19,146 nucleotides of DNA from Robbsia sp050955065 (GCA_050955065.1 JBPBQT010000404.1:1-19146); one strand, 5' to 3'; positions 7,325 through 15,303 are shown, numbered from the stretch's first letter. The notes: generated from the letters alone by a model not told the origin. Numbers and translations: made by a program.

Positions 7325-7394
7325 GCGGTGTCGGGCAGAAAAACAGGCAGTCATAGAAAACCTGAACGATTTCCATAAAAAGTGGGGAGACACC

Positions 7395-8846
7395 ATGCAG
7401 GTCGATTCAACAGTCGAGACGCCGGGCGCGCTCGAACGCGTCGCCGCGGGCATGACGCGCTGGTCGCAACATTGGTTCCCGGACGCCTATATCTTCGCCG
7501 CCATCGCGGTGATCGTCGTGGCGGTGGGCGCGCTGCTGGCCGGCGCGTCGGTGCAGCAGGTCGGCGTGGCGTTCGGCGACGGCTTCTGGAGCCTCATTCC
7601 GTTCACGATGCAGATGGCCATTGTCGCGATCTCCGGTTACGTGCTGGCCGTGTCGCCGCCCGCGGCGCGCCTGATCGCGTGGCTCGCGCGCTGGCCGTCG
7701 AACGGGCGCTCCGCGATCGCCTTCATCGCGCTGGTCAGCATCGCCGTGTCCCTGCTGAACTGGGCCGTCAGCCTGATCTTCAGCGGTCTGCTGGTGCGAG
7801 CGGTGGCGCGGCGCACGGACCTGCGCATGGATTATCGTGCCGGCGGGGCCGCCGCCTATCTCGGCATGGGCGCGACCTGGGCGCTGGGTCTGAGTTCGTC
7901 GGCGGCGCAACTGCAGGCGAACGCGGCCAGTCTGCCCAAGTCGTTGCTGGCGATCACCGGCGTGATTCCGTTCGCCGAGACCATCTTCCTGCCGCAGTCG
8001 ATGCTGATGCTGGTCGTGCTGACCGTCGTGTCGTGCGCGATCGCCTATTTTTCCGCGCCGGGCAGCGCCCGCGCGCGCACCGCCGCGGATCTCGGCGTGT
8101 CGCTCGACGACCTGGGGGACCGCACCGCCACGGCGGGCGCCGCCGACGGTGTGCGCCGTCCCGGCGACTGGCTGGAGCAAAGCCCGCTGGTGACGATCCT
8201 GATCGTGCTGCTGGGGGCGATCTGGATCTGGCACGAGTTTTCCCAGAAAAATCCGATCCTGGCGATCTCGAATCTCAATACGTACAACTTCGTGTTCCTG
8301 ATGCTGGGCATGCTGTTCAACTGGCGCCCGCGCCGCTTTCTCGATGCGATCGCGAAGGCGGTGCCGTCCGCCACGGGCGTGCTGATCCAGTTTCCGCTCT
8401 ACGGCGGCATCGCGTTCATCCTGACGAAGGCTGCGGGACCCTCCGGGCACGCGCTGGCGGACCATCTTGCGCAGTTCTTCGTGTCGGTGTCCTCGCATGC
8501 ATCGTTCCCGGCGCTGATGGGGGTGTACTCCGCGGTACTGGGTTTCTTCGTGCCCTCGGGCGGCGGCAAATGGATCATCGAGGCGCCGTATGTGATGGCG
8601 GCCGCGAAAACGCTGCAGGTGCACCTGGGCTGGGCGGTGACGGTCTACAATGCCGCCGAGGCGCTGCCGAATCTGATCAACCCGTTCTGGATGCTGCCCC
8701 TGCTGGGAGTATTGGGGGTGCGCGCCCGCGACGTGGTGGGCTTCACCTTCACCCAGTTCCTCGTGCATCTGCCGCTGGTGATCTTCATGCTGTGGGTTCT
8801 GGCGGGCACGCTGACCTACCATCCGCCGATGCTGCCGTCGCCCTGA
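7395..8846 (+). CDS. Short-chain fatty acid transporter, AtoE family
   Basis: Inner-membrane carrier of the AtoE family (short-chain fatty acid uptake, for example acetoacetate or butyrate in E. coli). The 483-residue protein has many hydrophobic segments: for example about 35-55 (IFAAIAVIVVAVGALLAG), 65-85, 100-135 and several in the C-terminal half. Characteristic conserved stretches are FGDGFWSLIPFTMQMA, SLLNWAVSLIFSG, GLSSSAAQLQAN and FFVPSGGGKWIIEAP. The start is ATG at 7395, preceded by GGGGAGA; in-frame codons upstream back to 7296 contain the candidate promoter and are not family-like. The gene is monocistronic, divergent from ackA, and followed by a 13-bp tandem repeat rather than an obvious terminator. 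The neighbouring acetate kinase fits a shared role in short-chain acid metabolism, but the actual substrate is inferred. atoE is the nearest symbol; orthology is not proven. Confidence 0.88.
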   Translation: MQVDSTVETPGALERVAAGMTRWSQHWFPDAYIFAAIAVIVVAVGALLAGASVQQVGVAFGDGFWSLIPFTMQMAIVAISGYVLAVSPPAARLIAWLARWPSNGRSAIAFIALVSIAVSLLNWAVSLIFSGLLVRAVARRTDLRMDYRAGGAAAYLGMGATWALGLSSSAAQLQANAASLPKSLLAITGVIPFAETIFLPQSMLMLVVLTVVSCAIAYFSAPGSARARTAADLGVSLDDLGDRTATAGAADGVRRPGDWLEQSPLVTILIVLLGAIWIWHEFSQKNPILAISNLNTYNFVFLMLGMLFNWRPRRFLDAIAKAVPSATGVLIQFPLYGGIAFILTKAAGPSGHALADHLAQFFVSVSSHASFPALMGVYSAVLGFFVPSGGGKWIIEAPYVMAAAKTLQVHLGWAVTVYNAAEALPNLINPFWMLPLLGVLGVRARDVVGFTFTQFLVHLPLVIFMLWVLAGTLTYHPPMLPSP

Positions 8847-8880
8847 ACGGGGACCCGGTCCGGCGTTCCAGGTCGCTGAC

Positions 8881-8928
8881 CGAGCCGGCCACCCGAGCCG
8901 GCCACCCGAGCCGGCCACCCGAGCCGGC
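8881..8928. repeat. 13-bp tandem repeat between the AtoE-family gene and the IclR gene
   Basis: CGAGCCGGCCACC repeats exactly at 8881-8893, 8894-8906 and 8907-8919. A partial fourth copy follows at 8920-8928. It lies in the 115-base gap between the two converging genes. Each unit carries the palindrome GCCGGC. The remainder of the gap shows no clear terminator. Confidence 0.93.
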
Positions 8929-8961
8929 AACGCGGGTCCGGATCCGAAGCCGGCACCCGCA

Positions 8962-9816
8962 TTACCGCCCGCGTGCGCGTTCGCCGTTGCCGCCGCCCGG
9001 CACCGGCCGGCGCAGCGTCGGATCGAAGGGATCGATCCGCGAGGCGATGTCCTGCGCCTCGCGCCGCAGGATGTCCACCACCATGCCGAGGCGGGGCGGG
9101 TCGAGCCGTTCCGCCAGCGTGCTGATGCTCAGCGAGGCGAGCGCGTATCCCTGACGGTCGAGGATCGGCACCGCCACGCCGCCGATTCCCGGGAAATGGC
9201 TCGCGCCGTAATGCGCCGCCGCGCCGTGGCTTGCCGTGAAACCCTGTTCCCGCGCATGCGCGAGCTGCAGGCGCAGCGACACCGCATCGTGCAGGCCGAG
9301 GTCGATCAGCCGGGGCAGGTTGTAGCGGATCACCTCCTCGCGCTCCGCCTCGGGCAGAAAGGCCAGCAGTGTCACCGACCCCTGACCCGTGCCCATGACG
9401 ATCTTGCCGCCGATGTCGCCGGTGAAGGACCGGATCGGCAACGCGCCCTCGGCGCGGTCGAGGCAGATCGCGTCGTAGCCGCTGCGCACCAGCAGAAACG
9501 TGGTGTCGCCCAGCGAACCCGCGAGCCGCAGCAGATGCGGCCGGCAGACGTCGCGCAGCGCGTGATGGCGCGGCGCGCGCGCGGCCAGCGCGAACAGTTC
9601 GAGCGTCAGCCGGTAGGTCCGGTCGGCCTGCTGCTCGACCATGCCCTCGGCGATCAGCGCGTGCAGCAGCCGATGGGTGGTCGGCTGTGTCAGGCCCGTC
9701 GCCTCGGCGAGCTGTCCCAGGCGCGCGCTCTGGTCCATGGCGGCCAGCGCGCGCAGCAGCGCGAACCCCCGTTGCAGACTGCTGGCGGTCCGGTCCGGAT
9801 CTTCTTTTGCGGGCAT
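8962..9816 (-). CDS. IclR-family transcriptional regulator
   Basis: DNA-binding repressor or activator of 284 residues. It has an N-terminal winged helix-turn-helix (about 12-75; SLQRGFALLRALAAM, then LGQLAEATGLTQPTTHRLLHALIAEGMVEQ) and a C-terminal IclR effector-binding domain (about 85-265; DTTFLLVRSGYDAICLDRAEG, then FPGIGGVAVPILDRQGYALASLSIS). The length is slightly above average because of an extra Pro/Gly/Arg-rich tail. ATG at 9816 is preceded by CAGGAGATGCG, a good ribosome-binding site. It is divergent from the ABC-transporter operon across a 220-base AT-rich gap containing AAATTCC-type inverted half-sites. It is therefore the obvious candidate regulator of that operon and probably of itself. 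The ligand is unknown; IclR proteins often sense a pathway substrate or intermediate. Confidence 0.92.
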   Translation of the reverse strand: MPAKEDPDRTASSLQRGFALLRALAAMDQSARLGQLAEATGLTQPTTHRLLHALIAEGMVEQQADRTYRLTLELFALAARAPRHHALRDVCRPHLLRLAGSLGDTTFLLVRSGYDAICLDRAEGALPIRSFTGDIGGKIVMGTGQGSVTLLAFLPEAEREEVIRYNLPRLIDLGLHDAVSLRLQLAHAREQGFTASHGAAAHYGASHFPGIGGVAVPILDRQGYALASLSISTLAERLDPPRLGMVVDILRREAQDIASRIDPFDPTLRRPVPGGGNGERARGR

Positions 9817-9828
9817 CGCATCTCCTGG

Positions 9829-9876
9829 AAATTCCGGAAAATGGAATTTTAAACTATCCTAAATTAAAAAAATTCC
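9829..9876. promoter_or_regulatory. Candidate IclR-type operator with three half-sites
   Basis: AAATTCC (9829-9835) and GGAATTT (9843-9849) form a perfect 7-bp inverted repeat with a 7-base spacer. A third AAATTCC lies at 9870-9876. The site begins 12 bases upstream of the regulator start, in its 5' leader or promoter, within an AT-rich island. Its sequence resembles the AT-rich palindromes of known IclR operators. Regulation of the ABC operon from here is inferred from position. Confidence 0.5.
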
Positions 9877-9924
9877 GCCTGAAAGAAAACGCTCGTGAAA
9901 ATTTCCTGCATGCGGAATATTTCA

Positions 9925-9953
9925 TTGACACGGGGTTTTTGGATTTTTAACTT
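9925..9953 (+). promoter_or_regulatory. Candidate promoter of the ABC-oxidase operon
   Basis: A perfect -35 hexamer TTGACA (9925-9930) is followed 17 bases later by a weak -10 TAACTT (9948-9953). The ATPase gene starts about 80 bases downstream. A weak -10 would suit a promoter needing activation. Its placement beyond the half-sites at 9829-9876 is compatible with control by the IclR protein. Confidence 0.4.
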
Positions 9954-10036
9954 GATCGAGTGCATCTCCTGCTGGCTGCCGTCCATGGCCTTGCCGTTTT
10001 GCGGCTTTTTCCGATCCCTCCTTGCGACCGTGCTCG

Positions 10037-11143
10037 ATGACCTTCCTCACGCTCTCCGGCATTGGCAAGCGCTACGGCGATTTCACCGCGGTGGCGGGGC
10101 TGGACCTGTCGATCGAGAAGGGCGAATTCGTGTCGCTGCTCGGTCCCTCGGGCTGCGGCAAGACGACCACCCTGCAGATGATCGCGGGCTTCGTCGCCGC
10201 CAGCACCGGACGCATCACGCTCGACGGCCAGGACATCACGCACCGCCCGCCGAACCGCCGCGGGCTGGGGATCGTCTTCCAGAGCTACGCGTTGTTCCCG
10301 CACATGACGGTGCGCGCCAACGTCGCGTTCGGCCTGGAAATGCGGGGGGTCGCCGCCACGGCGCGCGACGAGCGTGTGGCGCGCGCGCTGGCGCTGGTGC
10401 ATCTGGACCGGTTCGGCGGGCGCTACCCGCGTGAATTGTCCGGCGGGCAGCGCCAGCGCGTCGCGCTCGCCCGGGCGCTGGTCATCGAGCCGCCGGTGCT
10501 GCTGCTCGACGAGCCGATGTCGAACCTCGATGCGAAGCTGCGCGAGGACATGCAGCAGGAACTGCGCGAGATCCAGCGCACCGTCGGCACCACGACGCTC
10601 ATGGTGACGCACGATCAGGCCGAGGCGCTGTCGATGAGCGACCGCGTCGTGGTCATGGAGGCGGGACGGGTGGTGCAGGTCGCCACGCCCCGCGAGGCGT
10701 ACGACGCGCCGGCGAACCGTTTCGTCTCGCAGTTCGTTGGCCGGGCCAACCTGTTCGATGCCTGCGTGGTGGCGATCAACGACGTGGGCGCCGTGCTCGA
10801 CGTCGCGGGCCGGCGCCTCCAGACCACGCGACGCGATCTGGCCCACGGCGAGCGCCGGTCGTTCTGCCTGCGTCCCGAGCTGGTGCGGGCGGACGAAACG
10901 GATGAGGTCAACGAAGCGAACGCCGCGCCCCTGCCCGGGCACACCGCGGCATTGCCGGGCACGATCGTCACGGCGATGTTTCTCGGCAACCAGTGGCTGC
11001 ACCGCATCGACACGCCGATCGGCATGCTGAGCGTGGTCTGGCCGCACGCCGGGCGGCGTCCCCGCGCCGTGGGCGACGCGGTGCGCCTGCGCTGGCCGGA
11101 CGAGGCGCTGCACCTGCTCGCGCACGAGATCGCGCATGGCTGA
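10037..11143 (+). CDS. ABC transporter ATP-binding protein, PotA-like
   Basis: ATPase of a type I ABC importer of the spermidine/putrescine/opine class. The 368-residue protein has Walker A GPSGCGKTTT (about 36-45), a Q-loop in VFQSYALFPHMTV, the signature LSGGQRQRVALARAL (from about 134), Walker B LLLDEPMSNLDAKLRE (Asp158, Glu159), the H-loop VTHDQAEALS (His192), and a C-terminal TOBE-like regulatory domain (about 280-360). The start is ATG at 10037 because family proteins begin just before the LSGIGKRYG strand; no clear ribosome-binding site is present, and TTG at 10022 would be an alternative. Its end overlaps the first permease gene by 8 bases, so translation is probably coupled. It leads the operon facing the IclR gene. 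The substrate is not defined by this subunit. Confidence 0.93.
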   Translation: MTFLTLSGIGKRYGDFTAVAGLDLSIEKGEFVSLLGPSGCGKTTTLQMIAGFVAASTGRITLDGQDITHRPPNRRGLGIVFQSYALFPHMTVRANVAFGLEMRGVAATARDERVARALALVHLDRFGGRYPRELSGGQRQRVALARALVIEPPVLLLDEPMSNLDAKLREDMQQELREIQRTVGTTTLMVTHDQAEALSMSDRVVVMEAGRVVQVATPREAYDAPANRFVSQFVGRANLFDACVVAINDVGAVLDVAGRRLQTTRRDLAHGERRSFCLRPELVRADETDEVNEANAAPLPGHTAALPGTIVTAMFLGNQWLHRIDTPIGMLSVVWPHAGRRPRAVGDAVRLRWPDEALHLLAHEIAHG

Positions 11144-12041
11144 ACCGACGGTGGCCGGAACGACCGGGCCCGACGTGGCGCCGACGACGCGCGGTGGCGC
11201 CGGCGCGGGCGCCGGCCTGATGACGCTGCCCGGCGTGGTGCTGTTCCTGACGATGGTGATCGCGCCGCTGGCGATGACCCTGCTGCTGTCGCTGCGTGGC
11301 TTCGATTTCAACACGGGTATCCGCGACACGCTCGGGTTGCACAATTACCGGGAAGTGCTGTCGAGCACGTATTTCCATGGCATCTTCGCCCGCACCTTCA
11401 CCGTCGCCGGGCTCGCGACGCTGTTCTGCCTGCTGATCGGCGTTCCCGAGGCGTATGTGCTGTCGCGCATGCGCGCGCCGTGGCGTTCGATTTTCCTGGT
11501 GGTGATCCTGGGGCCGCTGCTGGTGTCGGTGGTGGTGCGCGCGTTCGGCTGGGGCATGCTGCTCGGCACCGACGGCGTGATCAATACGGCGTTCGTCGCG
11601 CTGGGCCTCGGCCGCGTGCGGATGCTGTTCACGAACGGCGCGATGATCGTCGCGCTGGTGCACGTGATGTTGCCCTTCATGGTGATTCCGGTCTGGACGG
11701 CGTTGCAGCGGCTCGATCCGGCGCTCGAACAGGCGGCGCTGTCGCTGAACGCGTCGCCGTTCGTCGTGCTGCGCCGCATCGTGCTGCCGCAGGTGATCCC
11801 CGGCGTGCTGTCCGGCAGCCTGATCGTGTTCGGCCTTTCCGCCAGCGCGTTCGCGATTCCCGGGCTGCTCGGCGGCCGGCGGCTGAAGGTGGTCGCCACC
11901 ACGGTCTACGACGAATTCCTCGGCTCGCTGAACTGGCCGCTCGGCGCGGCGATCGCCGTCATCCTGCTGCTGGCCAACCTGGTCATCATGCTGGGCTACA
12001 ACCGCCTGCTCGAACGTCGCCAGCGCGCGACGCTCGGCTGA
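11136..12041 (+). CDS. ABC transporter permease, PotB-like
   Basis: Inner-membrane permease of 301 residues from the binding-protein-dependent transport family. A polar Thr/Gly/Ala-rich N-terminal extension (about 1-28) precedes the first membrane segment (LPGVVLFLTMVIAPLAMTLL). About six segments are visible overall, including IFLVVILGPLLVSVVVRAFGW and the C-terminal AAIAVILLLANLVIML. The cytoplasmic EAA loop that contacts the ATPase reads EQAALSLNASPFVVLRRIVLPQ. It begins inside the end of the ATPase gene (ATGGCTGA, 8-base overlap) and is followed after 19 bases by the second permease. By analogy with PotB/PotC it forms a heterodimeric channel with that protein. It resembles polyamine, opine or amino-compound importers more than sugar importers. 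Confidence 0.92.
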   Translation: MAEPTVAGTTGPDVAPTTRGGAGAGAGLMTLPGVVLFLTMVIAPLAMTLLLSLRGFDFNTGIRDTLGLHNYREVLSSTYFHGIFARTFTVAGLATLFCLLIGVPEAYVLSRMRAPWRSIFLVVILGPLLVSVVVRAFGWGMLLGTDGVINTAFVALGLGRVRMLFTNGAMIVALVHVMLPFMVIPVWTALQRLDPALEQAALSLNASPFVVLRRIVLPQVIPGVLSGSLIVFGLSASAFAIPGLLGGRRLKVVATTVYDEFLGSLNWPLGAAIAVILLLANLVIMLGYNRLLERRQRATLG

Positions 12042-12060
12042 ACCCCGGAGCGTGCGAACG

Positions 12061-12861
12061 ATGCGAGGCAATGGACCACTCGCCCTGGCGTTTCATACGC
12101 TGGTGGTGATCTTCGTGCTGGCGCCGCTCGCCGTCGTCTGCCTGGTGGCGTTCACGCCGGGCGATACGCTGGCCCTGCCGGTGCATGGCGTGTCGTTGCG
12201 CTGGTTTCACGCCGCGTTCGCCAACGACGCGTTCGTCGCGTCCTTCTGCAACAGCCTCGAACTGGCGGTGCTGTCGGCGACGTTCTCGCTGGCGCTGGCC
12301 GTGCCGGCCGGGCTGGCGATCGGCCGGCACCGGTTCGCCGGGCGCGATGTCATCAACGCGCTGTTCCTGTCGCCGCTGATCGTGCCGCATCTCGTGCTGG
12401 GCGTGGCGCTGTTGCGCATGTTCACGCTGCTGGGCATGACGGGTTCGTTCGCGTGGCTGGTCGCCTCGCACGTGGTCATCGTGACGCCGTACGCGCTGCG
12501 GCTGGTGCTGGCCTCGGTCGGCGGCCTGGACGCGAGCGTCGAGCATGCCGCGCTGTCGCTGGGCGCGAGTCGCTGGACCGTGTTGCGTCGCATCACGCTG
12601 CCGTTGATCCTGCCGGGCGTGACCGGCGGCTGGATCCTCGCCTTCGTCAACAGCTTCGACGAACTGACGCTGTCGATCTTCGTCACCACCCCGGCGACGC
12701 TGACCCTGCCGGTGCGCATGTACATGTATGCGACCGAGTCGATCGATCCGATGATGGCGGCGGTGTCGGCGCTGATGATCGCGCTCACCGCCGTGACGAT
12801 GCTGGCGATCGACCGCGTCTACGGTCTCGACAAGGTGCTCATCGGCCCGCAGGCGCATTGA
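12061..12861 (+). CDS. ABC transporter permease, PotC-like
   Basis: Second permease subunit, 266 residues, with about six membrane segments: ALAFHTLVVIFVLAPLAVV at the start, then segments near LAVLSATFSLALAVPAGLAI, IVPHLVLGVALLRMFTLLG and VSALMIALTAVTMLAI. The EAA loop is EHAALSLGASRWTVLRRITLP. FNSFDE-like spacing is preserved in FVNSFDELTLSIFVTTP, a stretch typical of PotC-type subunits. ATG at 12061 is preferred over GTG at 12052, because the GGAG at 12046-12049 is 11 bases from the ATG but only 2 from the GTG. The oxidoreductase gene starts one base after the stop, indicating coupled expression. It should pair with the upstream permease. Confidence 0.92.
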   Translation: MRGNGPLALAFHTLVVIFVLAPLAVVCLVAFTPGDTLALPVHGVSLRWFHAAFANDAFVASFCNSLELAVLSATFSLALAVPAGLAIGRHRFAGRDVINALFLSPLIVPHLVLGVALLRMFTLLGMTGSFAWLVASHVVIVTPYALRLVLASVGGLDASVEHAALSLGASRWTVLRRITLPLILPGVTGGWILAFVNSFDELTLSIFVTTPATLTLPVRMYMYATESIDPMMAAVSALMIALTAVTMLAIDRVYGLDKVLIGPQAH

Positions 12862-12862
12862 G

Positions 12863-14128
12863 ATGACCCAACGTGGCGCGTTTCCGCAGCGCATGGTCCG
12901 CAGCACGATGAATACGCCGGCCGGCATGAATACGCCGGCCGGCATGAGCGGGACGGCCGACGTGGCGATCGTCGGCGGCGGCCTGATGGGCTGTGCGACG
13001 GCGCTCGCGTTGCGCCGGCGCGGGCGCTCGGTGGTGCTGCTCGAACAGGGCTGGTGCGGCGCGCAGGCGAGCGGCGTGAACTACGGCGGCGTGCGCCGGC
13101 AGGGGCGGGGCGCCGCGCAGTTGCCGCTTGCCGAGCGCGCGCACGCGCTCTGGGCGACGCTGGCCGACACGCTCGAGTGCGACATCGAGTACGTGCGCAC
13201 CGGCCACCTGAAACTGGCGGCGGACGCCGCCGGCCTGGCGGAACTGGAGGCGTATCACGCGCTCGCGGCGTCCCACGGCATGCCGCTCGAACTCCTGTCG
13301 CGCGCGGCGCTGCAACGGCGCTATCCGTGGCTCGGCGCGGCATCCGTGGGCGCGTCGCTGTCGCCCGAGGACGGCCAGGCCAATCCGCGCCTGCTCGCCG
13401 CCGCCTACGCGCGCCGCGCGCGCCGCGCGGGCGTCGGCGTGCACGAGCACTGCGCGGTGCTGGCGATCCATCGGGAAGCGGGCGGCTTCGTGCTCGATAC
13501 CGGCGGCGGCCGGGTGCGGGCGGCGCAACTGGCGAATTGCGCCGGCGCCTGGGGCGCGACGCTCGCCGCCACGTTCGGCGAGCGGGTGCCCGCCATGGTG
13601 ATCCATCCGAACATGCTGGTCACCGAACCGTTGCCGCCGCTGATGACGATCAATGTCGGCATCGTCGGCGGCAGCTTCTACGCGCGCCAGGTCGCGCGCG
13701 GCAATGTCGTCATCGGCGGCGGACGCGGCACCGGCGCATTGTCGCTGGACGCCAGCCGGCCCGTGGGCGCCAGCACGCGGCGCGCGTTGCAGGCCGCGTG
13801 CCGCCACGTGCCGGCGCTGGCGCAGGCGCTGGTCATCCGCAGCTGGACCGGCGTGGAGGGCGCGCTGCCCGACCACCAGCCGGTGCTGGGGCCCAGCGTC
13901 ACGACCCCGGGGCTGGTGCATGCATTCGGTTTTTCGGGCGGGGGCTTCCAGCTCGCGCCCGCGGTGGGCGAGGTGCTCGCCGAACTGCTGTGCGACGGCC
14001 GCAGCACGACGCCGCTCGACGCGTTTCGCGTCGACCGGTTTGCTTTGCCCGCCGGGTCGACGTCCGATTCGACCGCTGCTCCGACCCCTGATCCGCTATC
14101 TCTTTCCCCCGCCCGGAGCCTTCGATGA
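12863..14128 (+). CDS. FAD-dependent oxidoreductase, DAO family
   Basis: Flavoprotein of the D-amino acid oxidase/glycine oxidase (DAO) family, which oxidises amines or amino acids to imines that hydrolyse to oxo acids or aldehydes. The FAD-binding motif VAIVGGGLMGCATALALRRRG begins near residue 33. The family features SGVNYGGVRRQG, a central substrate domain, and a C-terminal FAD motif FGFSGGGFQLAPAVGEVLAELL follow. The protein has 421 residues from ATG 12863, one base after the previous stop. Starts at 12908, 12926 or 12944 are also possible because an 18-bp repeat duplicates the ATG. The C-terminus has a Ser/Thr/Pro-rich tail. The stop overlaps the binding-protein start by 4 bases. Lying between permease and binding-protein genes, it probably acts on the imported compound. 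The substrate is unknown; D-amino acids, opines, N-methyl amino acids and polyamine-like compounds are all possible. Confidence 0.88.
   Translation: MTQRGAFPQRMVRSTMNTPAGMNTPAGMSGTADVAIVGGGLMGCATALALRRRGRSVVLLEQGWCGAQASGVNYGGVRRQGRGAAQLPLAERAHALWATLADTLECDIEYVRTGHLKLAADAAGLAELEAYHALAASHGMPLELLSRAALQRRYPWLGAASVGASLSPEDGQANPRLLAAAYARRARRAGVGVHEHCAVLAIHREAGGFVLDTGGGRVRAAQLANCAGAWGATLAATFGERVPAMVIHPNMLVTEPLPPLMTINVGIVGGSFYARQVARGNVVIGGGRGTGALSLDASRPVGASTRRALQAACRHVPALAQALVIRSWTGVEGALPDHQPVLGPSVTTPGLVHAFGFSGGGFQLAPAVGEVLAELLCDGRSTTPLDAFRVDRFALPAGSTSDSTAAPTPDPLSLSPARSLR
12908..12943. repeat. Perfect 18-bp duplication containing the start codon
   Basis: ATGAATACGCCGGCCGGC is present twice in tandem (12908-12925, 12926-12943) and is followed by a third ATG at 12944. 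The copies encode MNTPAG twice, ahead of the FAD-binding fold. The period is a multiple of three. Confidence 0.95.
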
Positions 14129-15168
14129 AAACCACCCGTACGCTGTTCTACGCCGCCGGTCTGGCCCTGTCCACGGCGCTCGTTCCCGCGCACGCCGATA
14201 CCACCTTGTATATCGGCATGAACGGCGGCACCCTCGAGAAGAATTACGAGACGTATATCTTTCCGGCGTTCGAACAGGCCCACCACGTGAAGATCATGGT
14301 GGTGCCCGGCACGTCCGCGGATGTCCTCGCCAAGATGCAGGCGCAGAAGGCGCGACCGTCGATGCAGGTGGCCTTTCTCGACGACGGCGTGATGGTGCGC
14401 GCCGTGAGCATGGGGCTGTGCGAGAAGATCGCCGACGCGCCGGTTCTCAAGGACCTCATTCCGGAGGCGCGCTACCCCGATAATCAGGCCGTCGCGGTCG
14501 AATTCGGCGTGGTCGGCATCGGCTACAACAAAAAGATGTTCGACGCGAACCACTGGCCGGCGCCGGATTCCTGGGCGGCGTTCGCCGATCCAAAATACAA
14601 GGGGAAGGTGATCTTCCAGTCGATCTCGAGCAGTACCTACGGCCTGTACGGGCTGCTGATGGTCAACCGTATCCTGGGGGGCACGGACGGCAACGTCGAG
14701 CCGGCTTTCTCGAAATGGCCGACGACGGTCGGACCGAACGTCCTCGAATACATCTCGAATTCGGCGCAGATTTCCGAGATGGTGCAGAACAACGAGGCGG
14801 GGCTGTTCCCGACGACCGTGACGCAGATCCAGACATTCAAGGACAAGGGCCTGCCGGTGGCGTTCGCCACGCCAAAGGAGGGGAACGTGAAGCTCATGTA
14901 TTCCGCCTGCATGCTCAAGGGCAATACCGAGCCGGCGCTGGCGCAGCAACTGATCGAGTACCTGGTGAGCCCGGCGGCGCAGACCGCCGCGCTCGAGCAT
15001 TCGAAATCCCTGCCCGTCAACCGCGCGGTCAAGGTCGGCCCGCAGATCGAGGCGCAACTGGGCCGGTTCGAGGATCTGACGCGACATCTGAATTCGGTGG
15101 ACTGGGCGACCATCAACGACAAGCGGGCGCAGTGGAACGACCGCTGGAATCGCACGATCGAGCATTGA
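14125..15168 (+). CDS. Periplasmic substrate-binding protein of the ABC importer
   Basis: Extracellular solute-binding protein of the PotD/PotF-like class, 347 residues. A Sec signal peptide (MKTTRTLFYAAGLALSTALVPAHA) has a likely cleavage after residue 24, leaving a mature start at DTTLYIGMNGG. The body contains family stretches FPAFEQAHHVKIMVVPGTSADVLAKM, GYNKKMFDANHWPAPDSWAAFADPKYKGKV and, near the end, AQQLIEYLVSPAAQ followed by LPVNR. There is no lipobox cysteine, so it should be free in the periplasm. It starts within the stop of the oxidase gene (ATGA overlap), which makes it the last gene of the operon. This is an unusual order, as binding-protein genes often come first. It determines substrate specificity, but the ligand cannot be read from the sequence. 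Confidence 0.93.
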   Translation: MKTTRTLFYAAGLALSTALVPAHADTTLYIGMNGGTLEKNYETYIFPAFEQAHHVKIMVVPGTSADVLAKMQAQKARPSMQVAFLDDGVMVRAVSMGLCEKIADAPVLKDLIPEARYPDNQAVAVEFGVVGIGYNKKMFDANHWPAPDSWAAFADPKYKGKVIFQSISSSTYGLYGLLMVNRILGGTDGNVEPAFSKWPTTVGPNVLEYISNSAQISEMVQNNEAGLFPTTVTQIQTFKDKGLPVAFATPKEGNVKLMYSACMLKGNTEPALAQQLIEYLVSPAAQTAALEHSKSLPVNRAVKVGPQIEAQLGRFEDLTRHLNSVDWATINDKRAQWNDRWNRTIEH

Positions 15169-15275
15169 GCAGGAGACGGGAACGCGCTCGGGGCAGGCCG
15201 GAAGCAGGACCGGAATCGCAGCGCATCCCGCGAAACGCGATGCGATGCCTCTGCCGTCGTCTGAGAATTGAAAAT

Positions 15276-15303
15276 TTGACCTGACAGGCGAATTCAGTAG
15301 ACT
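15276..15303 (+). promoter_or_regulatory. Candidate sigma-70 promoter for the ghrA-like gene
   Basis: TTGACC (15276-15281) and TAGACT (15298-15303) are 16 bases apart in the 178-base gap after the binding-protein gene. The start codon at 15347 is 43 bases downstream. The -35 matches five of six consensus positions and the -10 four. It suggests that the dehydrogenase gene can be expressed apart from the ABC operon. Confidence 0.5.

Noticed and set aside
6007..7356. A long plus-strand open frame opposite ackA
   Set aside because: It mirrors ackA codon bias, and the acetate kinase motifs on the other strand are unambiguous.
7296..7394. An N-terminal extension of the fatty acid transporter from 7296
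   Set aside because: The stretch holds the candidate promoter and leader. The ATG at 7395 has a good ribosome-binding site and a family-like start.
4756..8928. Tandem repeats as a possible CRISPR array
   Set aside because: The units are 10-18 bp, directly adjacent and without unique spacers, and no cas genes are nearby.
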